The translations under genes were made by a program, and so were the position numbers. From positions 248,001 to 312,000 of the forward strand of contig NZ_SGIT01000003.1 of assembly GCF_004208525.1 (NCBI RefSeq): 64,000 nt of DNA, given 5' to 3'. The stretch comes from Sphingobacterium corticibacterium. GTDB taxonomy: Bacteria; Bacteroidota; Bacteroidia; Sphingobacteriales; Sphingobacteriaceae. Under the pieces are notes generated by a model. It had not been told where the DNA came from. It searched no databases and saw only the letters and a list, made by a program, of their open reading frames with translations. Shown piece by piece: positions 1 through 8,754 of this stretch (position 1 is the stretch's first letter; every line of letters starts with the position of its first letter).

Positions 1-730
1 CTATCGTATTCTGGACGCTCAAGATACGAATATTATTTTTATTTGAAAACGAAGTAATCAAATCTAAATAGACATTATACCCTAAAATTCCAATTTTATC
101 CGGATCATTTGCTACCGCTTCCAACACCTTCTCGCTATCTCCTTGGGCCTCCACAAAATTGGATGCTACCTTTTCTAATTTACCCAATTCTTTCAAGTGT
201 CTAAACGTACTGGAATTAAGGTTGTCGAAAACAATCTTTTTCCGGTCAGCACTTTCTCCTTTCATCGCATTCACCAAATATTCAATAGTAACGGTCGTAT
301 CGACTAGTTTAGTATTATTGATGACCACAATTGCATCGGTCCATACGGGAAATACCCGAGGTTTAATCGCTCGCTTCTTGAAATAATCATTTTCCGTTTC
401 ATTAAGTTCCCGCGCTAATAGCGCCACGCCGGCCTCTTTTGACAGTAACTCGCGCACGGCTAATAATTCCGGTTGGACGATAATGTTCAGTCTAGCATCT
501 GGGTACGCCGATAAGAAAACCTCTTCCTGCTCTTTCACAAGTGGCAGGATCGTCTCATCTACTATGACGTTAAGCACGCCTACCAAGATATCTTCTTTCG
601 ATCCGGCGTTATTTACTACCGAGCTATCCGCGGCAGAAGAGGCCTTCCTCTCTGTCCGGGAGCAGCCGGAACAGCCTGCTATGCTCAGCAACACGATGGC
701 CAGTATACTTATGTTGACTATTTGTTTCAT
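1..730 (-). CDS. PstS-like phosphate/substrate-binding lipoprotein (3' end outside window)
   Basis: The frame opens at an ATG (730-728) and stays open to the left edge, so the C-terminus is missing; about 243 residues are visible. The N-terminus is a lipoprotein signal peptide (hydrophobic ISILAIVLLSIAGC, lipobox ending in Cys). After a linker comes a fold typical of PstS-type solute-binding proteins: ILVGVLNVIVDETILPLVKE, then EVFLSAYPDARLNI, a RELLSKEAGVALLARELNETE segment split by family convention, and a KIGILGYN stretch. Its start overlaps the stop of the preceding small membrane gene (TGATG), which suggests translational coupling within the exbB-tonB operon. I recall PstS-like genes placed after tonB in other Sphingobacteria, so a role linked to energy transduction or phosphate sensing is possible, but no pst transporter genes are adjacent. 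Family assignment is moderate; ligand unknown. Confidence 0.72.
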   Translation of the reverse strand, partial: MKQIVNISILAIVLLSIAGCSGCSRTERKASSAADSSVVNNAGSKEDILVGVLNVIVDETILPLVKEQEEVFLSAYPDARLNIIVQPELLAVRELLSKEAGVALLARELNETENDYFKKRAIKPRVFPVWTDAIVVINNTKLVDTTVTIEYLVNAMKGESADRKKIVFDNLNSSTFRHLKELGKLEKVASNFVEAQGDSEKVLEAVANDPDKIGILGYNVYLDLITSFSNKNNIRILSVQNTI

Positions 731-963
731 CAAAAATTATTCTGCCATAAGCGGGCAAAGCGCAAGAATGAATAAACAATGAGCAGGATACCGAACATAT
801 TCTTATACGTGGGATCGATATCCAATGGAAATTTATCCCAAAAGATAACCAGAATACCCAAAATAAAATAGAAGGCAAACATCGCCAGGCCCAAAATAGA
901 CAGAAATCGCTTTGTTGGCGATTTCTGACTAAATTTTCTTGTGTTGTTACGCAAACCACTCAT
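730..963 (-). CDS. Small two-helix membrane protein of the tonB operon
   Basis: A 77-residue protein starting MSGLRNNTRKFSQK at 963. The frame is open further upstream, but that extension would overlap the tonB 3' end, and the ATG two bases after the tonB stop is the natural start. A basic N-terminal tail (about residues 1-18) is followed by two hydrophobic segments, roughly 20-42 (LSILGLAMFAFYFILGILVI) and 54-72, so it is probably an inner-membrane hairpin. It lies between tonB (2 bp gap) and the PstS-like gene (TGATG overlap), so it is almost certainly co-transcribed with them. I do not recognise a named family. Its function is unknown; a small accessory subunit of the ExbB/ExbD/TonB complex is a guess from position only. 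Confidence 0.75.
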   Translation of the reverse strand: MSGLRNNTRKFSQKSPTKRFLSILGLAMFAFYFILGILVIFWDKFPLDIDPTYKNMFGILLIVYSFLRFARLWQNNF

Positions 964-965
964 AC

Positions 966-1841
966 TTATTGTTGAAGGTTCAATGTAATAGGCAATGTGT
1001 AAGCTACACGTACTGGACGACCGTTCTGAATACCCGGTTTCCAAGGTTTCGCTTTTTTCAACACATTCACAGCTGCTGTACCGGTACCATATGACAAGTC
1101 TTTTACCACTTTAATGTCCGTCAAACTACCGTCACGCTCTACTACGAAAGAAACAACAACCTGTCCTTTTACGCCTGCATCAATAGCTCCTTGCGGATAA
1201 CTATAGTTACGTCCAACCCATTCCCGAAAAGCGTTCAAGCCACCGTGTGGTTCTGGGTTGACCTCTACCGCGGTAAAGATTTTGTCAGCACCACCATCCG
1301 GATCGCCGGTAGCACTACCTGTGATCTGTCCTTCTACTTTTTTCGGACCAAATTCTCCGGTAGGCACACCTGATGCTCCTTTTGTACCCTTTAAGGTAAT
1401 ACGTGCCGGTGTTTTATTTTCTTTCTTAATTTCTTCTTGTGATACCACTTCCTCCTTCACCTGACTTTCAGGTACTACCTTCGGCTCTGGGAAACGCACC
1501 AAGTCTTCTGCTGGTGGTTCCTGTGCAATACGTTGCACGGGCTCTTCCTCCTGTGGAAGTGGTTCTTCTTCCTCTTCTTCAGGCTCCGGTATATCCAAAT
1601 CCTCCAGCGTTACCTCCGTTATCAGGGGAGCTTCTTCCACTGGTCTATCTGGGAATACCTTAATGTTAAACATTTTTGGAGCACTCAAAACAAGAACAAC
1701 TGAGACAATCGAGAATAGCGCAACATTGGTTGCCTTTGGAGCAAACTTACGTAAGTCATAGGCACCATACTCTTTATTTCTATTCGCAAAAACGACGTCA
1801 AGCCATTCTTTTTTGAATATATCTAATTTAGAACCAAACAT
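966..1841 (-). CDS. tonB: Energy transducer TonB
   Basis: A 291-residue TonB protein, which spans the periplasm and passes proton-motive-force energy from ExbB/ExbD to TonB-dependent outer-membrane receptors. Visible parts: a cytoplasmic N-terminus (about 1-38) carrying the NKEYGAYDLR motif usual in Bacteroidota TonB; one membrane segment (about 39-57, VALFSIVSVVLVLSAP); a long Glu/Pro-rich linker (PEPEEEEEEPLPQEEEPV); and a C-terminal TonB domain (about 200-291) with YPQGAIDAGVKGQVVVSFVV and the closing PITLNLQ. It follows two exbD genes (19 bp gap) and precedes the small membrane gene. The window holds four TonB-dependent receptors (three SusC-type, one siderophore type), all possible clients. 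Assignment is firm. Confidence 0.95.
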   Translation of the reverse strand: MFGSKLDIFKKEWLDVVFANRNKEYGAYDLRKFAPKATNVALFSIVSVVLVLSAPKMFNIKVFPDRPVEEAPLITEVTLEDLDIPEPEEEEEEPLPQEEEPVQRIAQEPPAEDLVRFPEPKVVPESQVKEEVVSQEEIKKENKTPARITLKGTKGASGVPTGEFGPKKVEGQITGSATGDPDGGADKIFTAVEVNPEPHGGLNAFREWVGRNYSYPQGAIDAGVKGQVVVSFVVERDGSLTDIKVVKDLSYGTGTAAVNVLKKAKPWKPGIQNGRPVRVAYTLPITLNLQQ

Positions 1842-1860
1842 ATTTTACTTAATTATGCGA

Positions 1861-2412
1861 TTAATCGTTAAAAAGACCTTCGCTTTTCAACACTTCTATT
1901 TCGTCACTATTGATTTTTGAAATCATGTAGCGTTTGACATCCACAATCCGCATCTCGTCCAAAATATCCACCAGATTACGTTGTACAGATTTTTCGCTAG
2001 GTCTGATTACCACAATCAAATCTTTACCTCCGGCACGCTGAGGAACCTCTTTTTGCATTCTGAGCAATACTTGACGAACGCCTTCTTTCCCATAATCTAT
2101 GGTTGTAGGTGGGTAGATCGGTTTCGCCAATTGTCCATAATACCAAGAGATTTTGTTATCCGATCCCAACAGAAGTGTGATGGAACGATTGTCTGCGATT
2201 TCCAGATTATCGTTTTGATCCATCTTGTTCTTATCAGGCATCGCGACATCCATCGCCTGTGGAGTATTTAGTGACGTGGTCAGCATGAAGAAAGTAATCA
2301 ATAAGAAGGCTAAGTCTACCATGGCGGTCAAATCGACCTTGCCACCAGCTTTCTTGGCTCTTACCTTACCACCTTTATCACTTTTACCACTATCTTGATT
2401 TAATTCTGCCAT
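1861..2412 (-). CDS. exbD: ExbD/TolR family biopolymer transport protein (second copy)
   Basis: A 183-residue inner-membrane protein with a cytoplasmic basic tail, one transmembrane helix (about 31-50) and a periplasmic domain. The helix begins VDLTAMVDLAFLLITFFML, in which Asp33 corresponds to the proton-conducting Asp of ExbD. It is the second of two tandem exbD genes that differ in length and sequence (19 bp gap from the first). Paired exbD paralogues before tonB are common in Bacteroidota and probably form a heteromeric channel with the ExbB upstream. Family certain; the division of labour between the two copies is not known. Confidence 0.93.
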   Translation of the reverse strand: MAELNQDSGKSDKGGKVRAKKAGGKVDLTAMVDLAFLLITFFMLTTSLNTPQAMDVAMPDKNKMDQNDNLEIADNRSITLLLGSDNKISWYYGQLAKPIYPPTTIDYGKEGVRQVLLRMQKEVPQRAGGKDLIVVIRPSEKSVQRNLVDILDEMRIVDVKRYMISKINSDEIEVLKSEGLFND

Positions 2413-2431
2413 TTTCTTCTCGTTTACGCGT

Positions 2432-3082
2432 TTAATTATCCTGTCTTAAACCCGTCACAAAACTGAATTTGTTTTGCTTCTGGTTACGTAGCGTTTCAAT
2501 AATCAAGTTGATAACCGGATATTTCTCTTCCGCATCCGCTTTGATTGCTACTTTCATCGGTCCCGGATCCACATAGTTCTTCTCTCCTTCTCGCGAACGG
2601 TTAAATTCGATCGTTGCCCGACGCGCCTCCTGTACCCAAGAATACAATTCATTGGAGTTTGTCTCTGTACTATCTACAGGGATACCTGGCTGAATATTCT
2701 CTGTACGTTGTTCATTTGGCAGTGAAAGCAACTGACGTAGATTTTTGATCGGAACACCAAATTCGTCCAACTGCTTAAATTTTTCATATTCCTCAGCAGA
2801 AAAATTGACATTGTATTTCTGCGACATATTCTTCAACGTTATCTCCCGTACATTCGGATTTTTCACACCAAAGAAAACCTTACCATCAGCCACCGAAATA
2901 ATACCTAGACCATCATCTGGCAATTTTTCCGGACTCGTCGAAGCGGGTGTATCCACCACTAAAACTTCGGGCTGGCGTGCCGTTGCTGTTAATACGAAGA
3001 ATGTAAGAAGCAAGAACGATACATCACACATCGCCGTCATGTCGATGGAGGTACTGGCTCTTTTTACTTTTGCTTTACCCAT
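2432..3082 (-). CDS. exbD: ExbD/TolR family biopolymer transport protein (first copy)
   Basis: A 216-residue ExbD-type protein. After a short basic N-terminus the single helix (about 18-36) starts IDMTAMCDVSFLLLTFFVL; Asp20 is the conserved membrane-embedded proton carrier. The periplasmic part is longer than in the second copy, with an extra central segment (about 75-135) mentioning KNLRQLLSLPNEQR before the C-terminal fold (YPVINLIIETLRNQ). It sits between exbB (97 bp) and the second exbD (19 bp). Family certain. Confidence 0.93.
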   Translation of the reverse strand: MGKAKVKRASTSIDMTAMCDVSFLLLTFFVLTATARQPEVLVVDTPASTSPEKLPDDGLGIISVADGKVFFGVKNPNVREITLKNMSQKYNVNFSAEEYEKFKQLDEFGVPIKNLRQLLSLPNEQRTENIQPGIPVDSTETNSNELYSWVQEARRATIEFNRSREGEKNYVDPGPMKVAIKADAEEKYPVINLIIETLRNQKQNKFSFVTGLRQDN

Positions 3083-3179
3083 TATCTTTACTTCCTTTAA
3101 TTAACAATTCTTATTCTTTTTATAGCTATGATGCATGTTCTTCTAAAATTCCATAAAAGAATTTAAAAAACACTTTTTC

Positions 3180-4013
3180 TTATTTATGGTTTGCTGCGTA
3201 CGTTTGTACGATAGAGAAACCAGCCTCATCGATAGAATACGTTAATTTGTCTATTTTCGCTGTTAAGATATTATAGAATACAATAGCAAATGTAGAAGTT
3301 GCGATACCTGTTGCTGTATTAATCAAGGCCTCAGAGATACCGTTTGCTAATTTTGCTGAATCTGGAGCTCCTCCCGTTGCCAAAGCCGAGAACGCCTTGA
3401 TCATACCCGTTACTGTCCCTAATAGACCTGTCAGCGTACCGATAGATACCAACGTCGCCAAAACGTTCATATTTTTCTCCAACATCGGCATTTCCAATGC
3501 AGTTGTTTCTTCGATTTCTTTCTGGATAGCGACAACTGATTTCTCTGCATCTAAGCCTGTATTTGCAGAAACATCTTTGTACTTTAACAAACCGGCTTTT
3601 ACAACGTTTGCCACAGACCCTTTTTGTTTATCACACTCGGTAATCGCAGAATCAATATTACCACCGTTGATCAATTGTTGGATTTTTCTAACAAAGTTAC
3701 CAACGTTACCTGTTCCAGAAGCTCTGTTGATAACGATCAAGCGCTCGATAGCGAAAACCCATACCATAAGGAATAAACCGATAAGAACAGGCACGATTAC
3801 ACCTGCATGATAAACCATACCTCCATAATTACCTGGAAGTGGCTGATTTTCACGGTTACCATCGATAAAGTTAGATGGAGCACCCATTACGAATTCCCAC
3901 ACGATGTAACCGATAATAAAACAAATAACAATTGCTAAACTCGCAAATAAATTACCTGAATTTCCGCTTTCTTGTTTTTTAGCCGGAGCAGTAGTTTTTG
4001 GTGCGTTTGCCAT
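3180..4013 (-). CDS. exbB: ExbB/MotA/TolQ family proton channel protein
   Basis: A 277-residue inner-membrane protein and the first gene of the operon exbB-exbD-exbD-tonB-small membrane protein-PstS-like. An N-terminal helix (about 24-44, ASLAIVICFIIGYIVWEFVM) comes before the canonical MotA/TolQ/ExbB domain: a second helix (about 68-90), a cytoplasmic loop (FVRKIQQLINGGNIDSAITECDKQ), and two C-terminal helices with the hallmark LATLVSIGTLTGLLGTVTGM and TATGIATSTFAIVFYN. It forms the pentameric motor with ExbD that energises TonB. The extra N-terminal helix is usual for Bacteroidota. Assignment is firm. Confidence 0.95.
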   Translation of the reverse strand: MANAPKTTAPAKKQESGNSGNLFASLAIVICFIIGYIVWEFVMGAPSNFIDGNRENQPLPGNYGGMVYHAGVIVPVLIGLFLMVWVFAIERLIVINRASGTGNVGNFVRKIQQLINGGNIDSAITECDKQKGSVANVVKAGLLKYKDVSANTGLDAEKSVVAIQKEIEETTALEMPMLEKNMNVLATLVSIGTLTGLLGTVTGMIKAFSALATGGAPDSAKLANGISEALINTATGIATSTFAIVFYNILTAKIDKLTYSIDEAGFSIVQTYAANHK

Positions 4014-4447
4014 TTTACTAATTTTTAGATTTTTACTGTTGTTTAATATTTAATGTTTAATTCAATTTGTGCAATTTAAAGGCACTTATTCTGCTATAAA
4101 GCAAAACAAATATACTATTTTGTGTTAAAAATAAAATTTTCTTGACATTAATTTATACATCTTTCAATGCGCCACATATTAGTAAACCATCAGCGGTTCC
4201 GTGTCCTTCCCAATATGCTTATTAGCTATACGGATTAACGTTAATACCGCGCTAATATTTTACAATGAAAACCATTTTTTTTGGTTTATGCAAATTAAAA
4301 AATCATTAACAGAAAAAAATAAGTAAGTATTTACTCACAAAAAGACAACTTCTTTTCAGCCCAAGACACGATCAAGCAATTGTCATAATTTCAACGCCAA
4401 TAATCTGGTTTTCGTCCACGTCAACGCTTAACATTCACCATAAAACA
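4014..4447. other. Intergenic region, AT-rich, no gene seen
   Basis: 434 bases between the start of exbB and the stop of the SUI1-like gene, both on the minus strand. No frame of useful length and no RNA gene was recognised. It holds the candidate exbB promoter near 4107-4135. No convincing terminator for the SUI1-like gene was found. Confidence 0.7.
4107..4135 (-). promoter_or_regulatory. Candidate promoter of the exbB-tonB operon
   Basis: Read on the minus strand, TATATTTG (4114-4107) matches the Bacteroidota -7 consensus TAnnTTTG exactly. A weaker TTTA (4135-4132) lies 17 bases further upstream in place of TTTG. It would give a leader of about 90 bases before exbB. Inferred from consensus only. 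Confidence 0.5.
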
Positions 4448-4798
4448 CTAACCTCCAACCAATTTCGCATTATACCCATCACCTGTTAGCAAATCAAAAA
4501 TCTTTTGTTTAAAATCGCCTTGGATCAAAATCTCTCCGTCTTTTGCCGCTCCTCCCACGCCACATTTCTGTTTTAACTTTTTCGCCAGTTCGTTCAAATC
4601 ATCGTCTGTCCCGACAAAACCTTGTACAATTGTAACAACTTTTCCTTTTCGAGCCTTACGGTCTAATAAGACCTTTAGTTTTTGCTGCGTAATAGGTATT
4701 GTCTCTTCTGCGGCCGTTCCCTCTGCGTCCACATATTCAAAATCATTCGCTGTGGAATAGACAATCCCTTCAAATCGTTGTTTTTTTTGTTTAGCCAT
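4448..4798 (-). CDS. SUI1/eIF1-like translation factor (YciH family)
   Basis: A 116-residue protein with the SUI1 fold in its C-terminal two thirds. The signature runs KVVTIVQGFVGTDDDLNELA, then LKQKCGVGGAAKDGEILIQGDF, the GVGG...GEI.IQGD pattern of bacterial YciH/eukaryotic eIF1 proteins. The acidic N-terminal segment FEYVDAEGTAAEE is typical of Bacteroidota members. Two in-frame ATGs lie two codons apart; the second (4798, MAKQKKQRF) is preferred because the family usually starts with this basic stretch, the other start being 4804. It is 34 bp downstream of the lipid kinase gene and may be co-transcribed. Its cellular role in bacteria is not settled; ribosome binding is inferred from the family. 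Confidence 0.9.
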   Translation of the reverse strand: MAKQKKQRFEGIVYSTANDFEYVDAEGTAAEETIPITQQKLKVLLDRKARKGKVVTIVQGFVGTDDDLNELAKKLKQKCGVGGAAKDGEILIQGDFKQKIFDLLTGDGYNAKLVGG

Positions 4799-4832
4799 AT
4801 ACATTTTTTAATGTTAAATTATTTAACTCTTT

Positions 4833-5711
4833 TTAACAAATTATCTTCAGCGACTTGGGTTGTATGGTGATTTCCAGTTTTTCTCCCATTTCCACAGGTT
4901 CCCCATCGACGTGCACCGGACCATTTCCATCTCGTAAAATGATAATTTCCTTTCCAGGAATAATTTCCACATATTCTGATTGGTCCGCACTCTTCGTAAA
5001 CAAATGGAACACCATTTTTGGAAAGAGATAAAGTGGGAACTTCTTTACAATACACACATCCAGCAGACCATCGTTAATCGACGCTTGCGGCGCTATATAT
5101 GCATTGTTGCCATACTGGGGTGAGTTAGCCACACTGACCATAAACGCTTCTTTCCGATATTCTTTCCCATCTATCGTCAACGTATAGGTGCTGGGCTGGA
5201 AATCACTGAGTACATTAATCGCCGAACGTAGATAACCGATCGGCCCCCTGATATTATCTGCTGCAAAGCGGTCACTCACCGACGCATCAAAACCTAGTCC
5301 GGCAATATTAAAGAAATGCCTTCCGTTAACCACACCCGTGTCGACTGCCGTCGTCTCGAAACGGTTTATCCGTCGGATGGCAGCAGATTCGTTGAGTGGA
5401 ATCCCCAAGTAAAGCGCCAAACCATTACCAGAGCCTTCCGGAATAATTCCCAAAGGCATGTCCGTACCTAAAATCGCTGATCCCAGCTCGTTAATGGTGC
5501 CATCCCCCCCCACAGCTACAACTGCATCATACCCTTCCTCAATCGCTGATTTTCCGAGCTCAAAAGCATGATTGGCGTGATCGGTGATCTTAAATGTCGG
5601 GTCAAATTTCTCCAGATCCAGCACTTCTAACACCTGCTTATTAAACGCGGTCTTCTTTTTCCCTCCCGAGATTGGGTTGATAACAAACAATATTCGCTTA
5701 CGTTGACGCAT
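4833..5711 (-). CDS. Diacylglycerol kinase family lipid kinase (YegS/BmrU-like)
   Basis: A 292-residue soluble lipid kinase expected to phosphorylate diacylglycerol or a related lipid at the inner membrane. The DAGK catalytic domain shows the ATP-binding VAVGGDGTINELGSAI motif (about residues 64-80) and the IPEGSGNGLALYLGIP loop (about 89-105), where the family often has GT instead of GS. It begins with FVINPISGGKKK, the usual first strand and glycine loop. The C-terminal domain ends VHVDGEPVEMGEKLEITIQP, the standard DAGK C-terminal signature. Length fits the family (about 290-300). The physiological lipid substrate cannot be told from sequence. Confidence 0.92.
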   Translation of the reverse strand: MRQRKRILFVINPISGGKKKTAFNKQVLEVLDLEKFDPTFKITDHANHAFELGKSAIEEGYDAVVAVGGDGTINELGSAILGTDMPLGIIPEGSGNGLALYLGIPLNESAAIRRINRFETTAVDTGVVNGRHFFNIAGLGFDASVSDRFAADNIRGPIGYLRSAINVLSDFQPSTYTLTIDGKEYRKEAFMVSVANSPQYGNNAYIAPQASINDGLLDVCIVKKFPLYLFPKMVFHLFTKSADQSEYVEIIPGKEIIILRDGNGPVHVDGEPVEMGEKLEITIQPKSLKIIC

Positions 5712-5921
5712 ATCTTCATCCGAAATAGTTTAGTAAAGATAACGGATTCTTTGTTACTTTTTCCCGTAAAAAGAACCAAAACCTCTCCGCTTCGGATATT
5801 TGATAGGAAGGGGTAGTACTAAAAACAAATTTCTGCAGTTATCAAATCTCCGGATGCGGCATTAAAGGTTAATCGGGGTCTGTGCAATACCGTGTACACT
5901 CGTGTAACGTGTATGCTCCGG

Positions 5922-5957
5922 TAAAAAGAAAATAGAGACACTATGTTGTGTCTCTAT
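5922..5957 (-). terminator. Intrinsic terminator of the PUL 1 susC-susD-DUF3823 operon
   Basis: A perfect 10-bp stem (arms 5932-5941 and 5948-5957, ATAGAGACAC / GTGTCTCTAT) with a 6-base loop. On the minus strand it lies 29 bases after the stop of the DUF3823 gene and is followed by TTTCTTTTT, a good U-tract. The tract is missing on the other side, so it acts for the minus strand. Confidence 0.85.
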
Positions 5958-5986
5958 AAAATACGTTATAAATACGTTTACTCTTT

Positions 5987-6739
5987 CTACGGAATAAGTA
6001 CCTCTTTGACGTCGGTATAGTTATATCTATTTGTGGCATCAAAAGATATTTGTGAGCGTGCTCCGAATCTAAAAAAATATTTTCTGCTGTAATCCGGGAA
6101 AGCCTTTTGGGATTGAGCAGTCGTAATGGTTAATACAACGCCATCATCATCCAATATGGTCGATGCTGTTAATCCCATTTGGGCCGGATTTAATATAATG
6201 GTATAATTCGTGCTGAAGCTAAAGTCGCCAACATATTGGTTTTCACTAACAAATAGCCTCGATTCTACCAACGGCGTCCGGTATCGGGGATCTTCACTTC
6301 CGTATGTAATTTTAACCTTAAAGGTTACTGTTCTATCGGCATTTAAAACAGGTTCTCCCATCCATTCTACTTGAAGAATGGGTACTACCTCATATACGCG
6401 CTCAACAACCCCTTTTATCTCTAAACGTTCTTCTTCAAGCGGCACAAACGCTCCTGATGGCCTGACACCATAGGAACCCGAGAAAATCTTATCATTATAA
6501 AATGAGCCATCCATTTTACAATTGAAATCATAAGGCTGGGGATTATCGTCCCAACTGTATTCCATCATTCGAATACGTATCCCCGTATTCCCAATTGCTG
6601 TCTGAAATGGCTTTCCACTGTTTTTGTCGACGAACTTCCCTTTAAAGGTCTCTTGAGGCGCCGGAAAATTGTCCTGTTCACAACCCGTGGTCATGAAGAG
6701 CAACAAACATATATTTGTAAGAAGTTTTAATGCTTTCAT
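5987..6739 (-). CDS. DUF3823 domain lipoprotein, probable surface glycan-binding protein
   Basis: A 250-residue lipoprotein (lipobox MTTGC, Cys20, followed by EQDN, the acidic context linked with surface export in Bacteroidota). The body matches my memory of DUF3823 proteins: an N-terminal carboxypeptidase-like beta domain (TFKGKFVDKNSGKPFQTA, PYDFNCKMDGSFYNDKIFSG) followed by a second beta-sandwich. DUF3823 genes typically sit directly after susD and fill the SusE/SusF position. Here it lies 39 bp downstream of susD and is the last gene before a strong terminator. It probably binds the mannose-containing glycan handled by this locus; the ligand is an inference from neighbours. Confidence 0.8.
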   Translation of the reverse strand: MKALKLLTNICLLLFMTTGCEQDNFPAPQETFKGKFVDKNSGKPFQTAIGNTGIRIRMMEYSWDDNPQPYDFNCKMDGSFYNDKIFSGSYGVRPSGAFVPLEEERLEIKGVVERVYEVVPILQVEWMGEPVLNADRTVTFKVKITYGSEDPRYRTPLVESRLFVSENQYVGDFSFSTNYTIILNPAQMGLTASTILDDDGVVLTITTAQSQKAFPDYSRKYFFRFGARSQISFDATNRYNYTDVKEVLIP

Positions 6740-6778
6740 ATCGTTAAAAGTCTTTTTTTAAAATAAATACACCGCTCA

Positions 6779-8749
6779 TTAATACCCCGGGTTTTGTTTA
6801 CAATTCGGATTTTTTGTTATTTCCGCAGGCGGAATCATTTGATAATAGTTACGACTGTCAAAATTGAAGATATAATTTGCCGCACCACCTTTAGACTCCA
6901 TGTAGCGGGCATCCAGAAAATATCTGTCGGCATCTGTAGAATAAAACGGATATAATACTCTATAGCGCTTATTGCTCTGTTCGGCCTCCATAATTCTCCA
7001 TCGTTTAAGATCCCAATATGTTCTGTGTTCGAATGCCAGTTCTTTTCTACGTTCTGTACGGATGGTCTCTATACTATTTATTGCACTGGGCGAAACCAAA
7101 AGTGTTGCGCCGGCTCTTTCTCTTATCTGATTGATGCAGTCAAAGGCATCTTGCCTATAATCTCCTCCACCAGGCGAAGTCGCTCCAGCTGTAAGTAGTT
7201 CATAGGCTGCCTCTGCCCGGTTCAACAATACCTCAGCATAGCGTATCTCTATCCAGCTCTGCGTCGATTTATTTCCGTTATTATCTGTCTGTTCAGGGTT
7301 GAGGTATTTTCGCAGATAGAATCCGCTGATATTACCAAAATCCCAACCAGATACGACACCACTTTCGCCAGATCTCTTTTTTCTGCTGCCATCTTTCAGC
7401 GTAATCTGATTGCCCGGGTCGTTGTTGAAAGCAAAATTGCTCGAAAGCTTAAGCGGACTCGATTCATTATAGACATTTGTATAATTCACCACACTACCAG
7501 CAGGCATTAAAGGCGAAATACCATTTTGACTCGATCCCGTCCATACCCCCCTTCGTATATCAATTGTCTGCCCCATAAATTCGGACATCGGCAGAATAAC
7601 CGTACCTTTCAATCGAGGTTCTGCATTGACAAATGCATCTAACGGAGATTCATACAATTTGTATTTATCGTTTGCATCCAAAAACACAAAATGACCGTTT
7701 GCATCCTTTTCGATTCCATCAAACATTTCGATAAAGTCCAAGGTAGGGCAGAGTTCCGAGTTATTTCCACCGGAAGAAGTTTGCATAGGCTGTGCCGAGT
7801 CATCAAAATTGTGCAGACTTTCGGGATCTTTGTAGTAGCGTACAAATATATTCTCGTAAGTATCTTTGAGGAAAATATTGGTGAAATTTTGCGCTTGCGC
7901 CTCGGCATGGCCAGCTACCCATTCGTCTTTATACAAGCGGTGCTTCGTTGTCTCATCCAGAATCCTACTGGCTTCATATGCAGCTTTAAAGTATTCCGTT
8001 GCCCTTTGAGACGGTATTCCGCAGATTCTGTTTCCTCTGTCAATTTCTTCAATTGTGTTATACTTGGCTATCGAACCGGCGTGTAGCATAACACGGGATT
8101 TGAATGCTGCTGCCGCATATTTTGTCGCCCTACCCTTTTGATTGTTTTCTGGAAGGTTGTTCATTGCAAAATCGAGATCCTCTCCTATAAAATCCCATAT
8201 TTCTTCCTCAGCAGCACGGGGCAACAAGGTCTCTTCGAGACTTACCGAAGCCGGATAATCGATGACCATATCCACCTTAGGAACTCCTCCATAACGCTTT
8301 ACCAGAGAATAATAAATAAAACCTCGGATAAACCGGGCCTCCGCTAAATAAGTTTTAACCTCCTCTTCCGAATGAAACTCCTGGTATTGCGGAAGCGTTT
8401 CCAAGAGCATATTTGCTGTCCGGATAGCGGTATATGCAGCATCCCAATAACTTGCGTTTTCCGCATCGGCTCCCTGCGTATCTCTTCCGAGTGCTTCGCC
8501 AGTCAATGCAGATTGTTGTTTGTATTTTGTTCCCCCATTATTAAATAGCCCGCTTGCTTCATAGTTATACCGGAAATCCTCCATGGGCAGTGTACTATAC
8601 ATTCTTGCCATATAACTTAAAACGCCTTCACTTGTCCCAAAAATCTCGGGATCACTGATGATATTCTTAGGTGGTATATCCAGTTTCGTACAACCGGCTA
8701 CTACCAACAAGAAGAATGCATATATAAATTGATGTACTTTCATGGTCAT
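6779..8749 (-). CDS. SusD/RagB family outer-membrane glycan-binding lipoprotein (PUL 1)
   Basis: A 656-residue SusD-like protein that caps the SusC channel and binds oligosaccharides at the cell surface. The lipobox VVAGC gives Cys20 when counted from the first ATG; a second ATG two codons in (8743) would serve as well. SusD hallmarks: an N-terminal TPR-rich region with AEARFIRGFIYYSLVKRYGGVP (written here in part: ARFIRGFIYYSLVKRYGG), a central insert-rich part, and the C-terminal EIRYAEVLLNRAEAAYEL and ERRKELAFEHRTYWDLKRW motifs, ending NPNCKQNPGY. It starts 5 bp after the susC stop and precedes the DUF3823 gene. Family firm; alpha-mannan or N-glycan ligand inferred from the neighbouring mannosidases. 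Confidence 0.95.
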   Translation of the reverse strand: MTMKVHQFIYAFFLLVVAGCTKLDIPPKNIISDPEIFGTSEGVLSYMARMYSTLPMEDFRYNYEASGLFNNGGTKYKQQSALTGEALGRDTQGADAENASYWDAAYTAIRTANMLLETLPQYQEFHSEEEVKTYLAEARFIRGFIYYSLVKRYGGVPKVDMVIDYPASVSLEETLLPRAAEEEIWDFIGEDLDFAMNNLPENNQKGRATKYAAAAFKSRVMLHAGSIAKYNTIEEIDRGNRICGIPSQRATEYFKAAYEASRILDETTKHRLYKDEWVAGHAEAQAQNFTNIFLKDTYENIFVRYYKDPESLHNFDDSAQPMQTSSGGNNSELCPTLDFIEMFDGIEKDANGHFVFLDANDKYKLYESPLDAFVNAEPRLKGTVILPMSEFMGQTIDIRRGVWTGSSQNGISPLMPAGSVVNYTNVYNESSPLKLSSNFAFNNDPGNQITLKDGSRKKRSGESGVVSGWDFGNISGFYLRKYLNPEQTDNNGNKSTQSWIEIRYAEVLLNRAEAAYELLTAGATSPGGGDYRQDAFDCINQIRERAGATLLVSPSAINSIETIRTERRKELAFEHRTYWDLKRWRIMEAEQSNKRYRVLYPFYSTDADRYFLDARYMESKGGAANYIFNFDSRNYYQMIPPAEITKNPNCKQNPGY

Positions 8750-8754
8750 TGAAG

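Noticed and set aside
5870..5915. Several GTGTA/GTGTAAC near-repeats in the 5.7-6.0 kb gap
   Set aside because: Irregular spacing, no symmetry and no promoter beside them; not distinguishable from chance.
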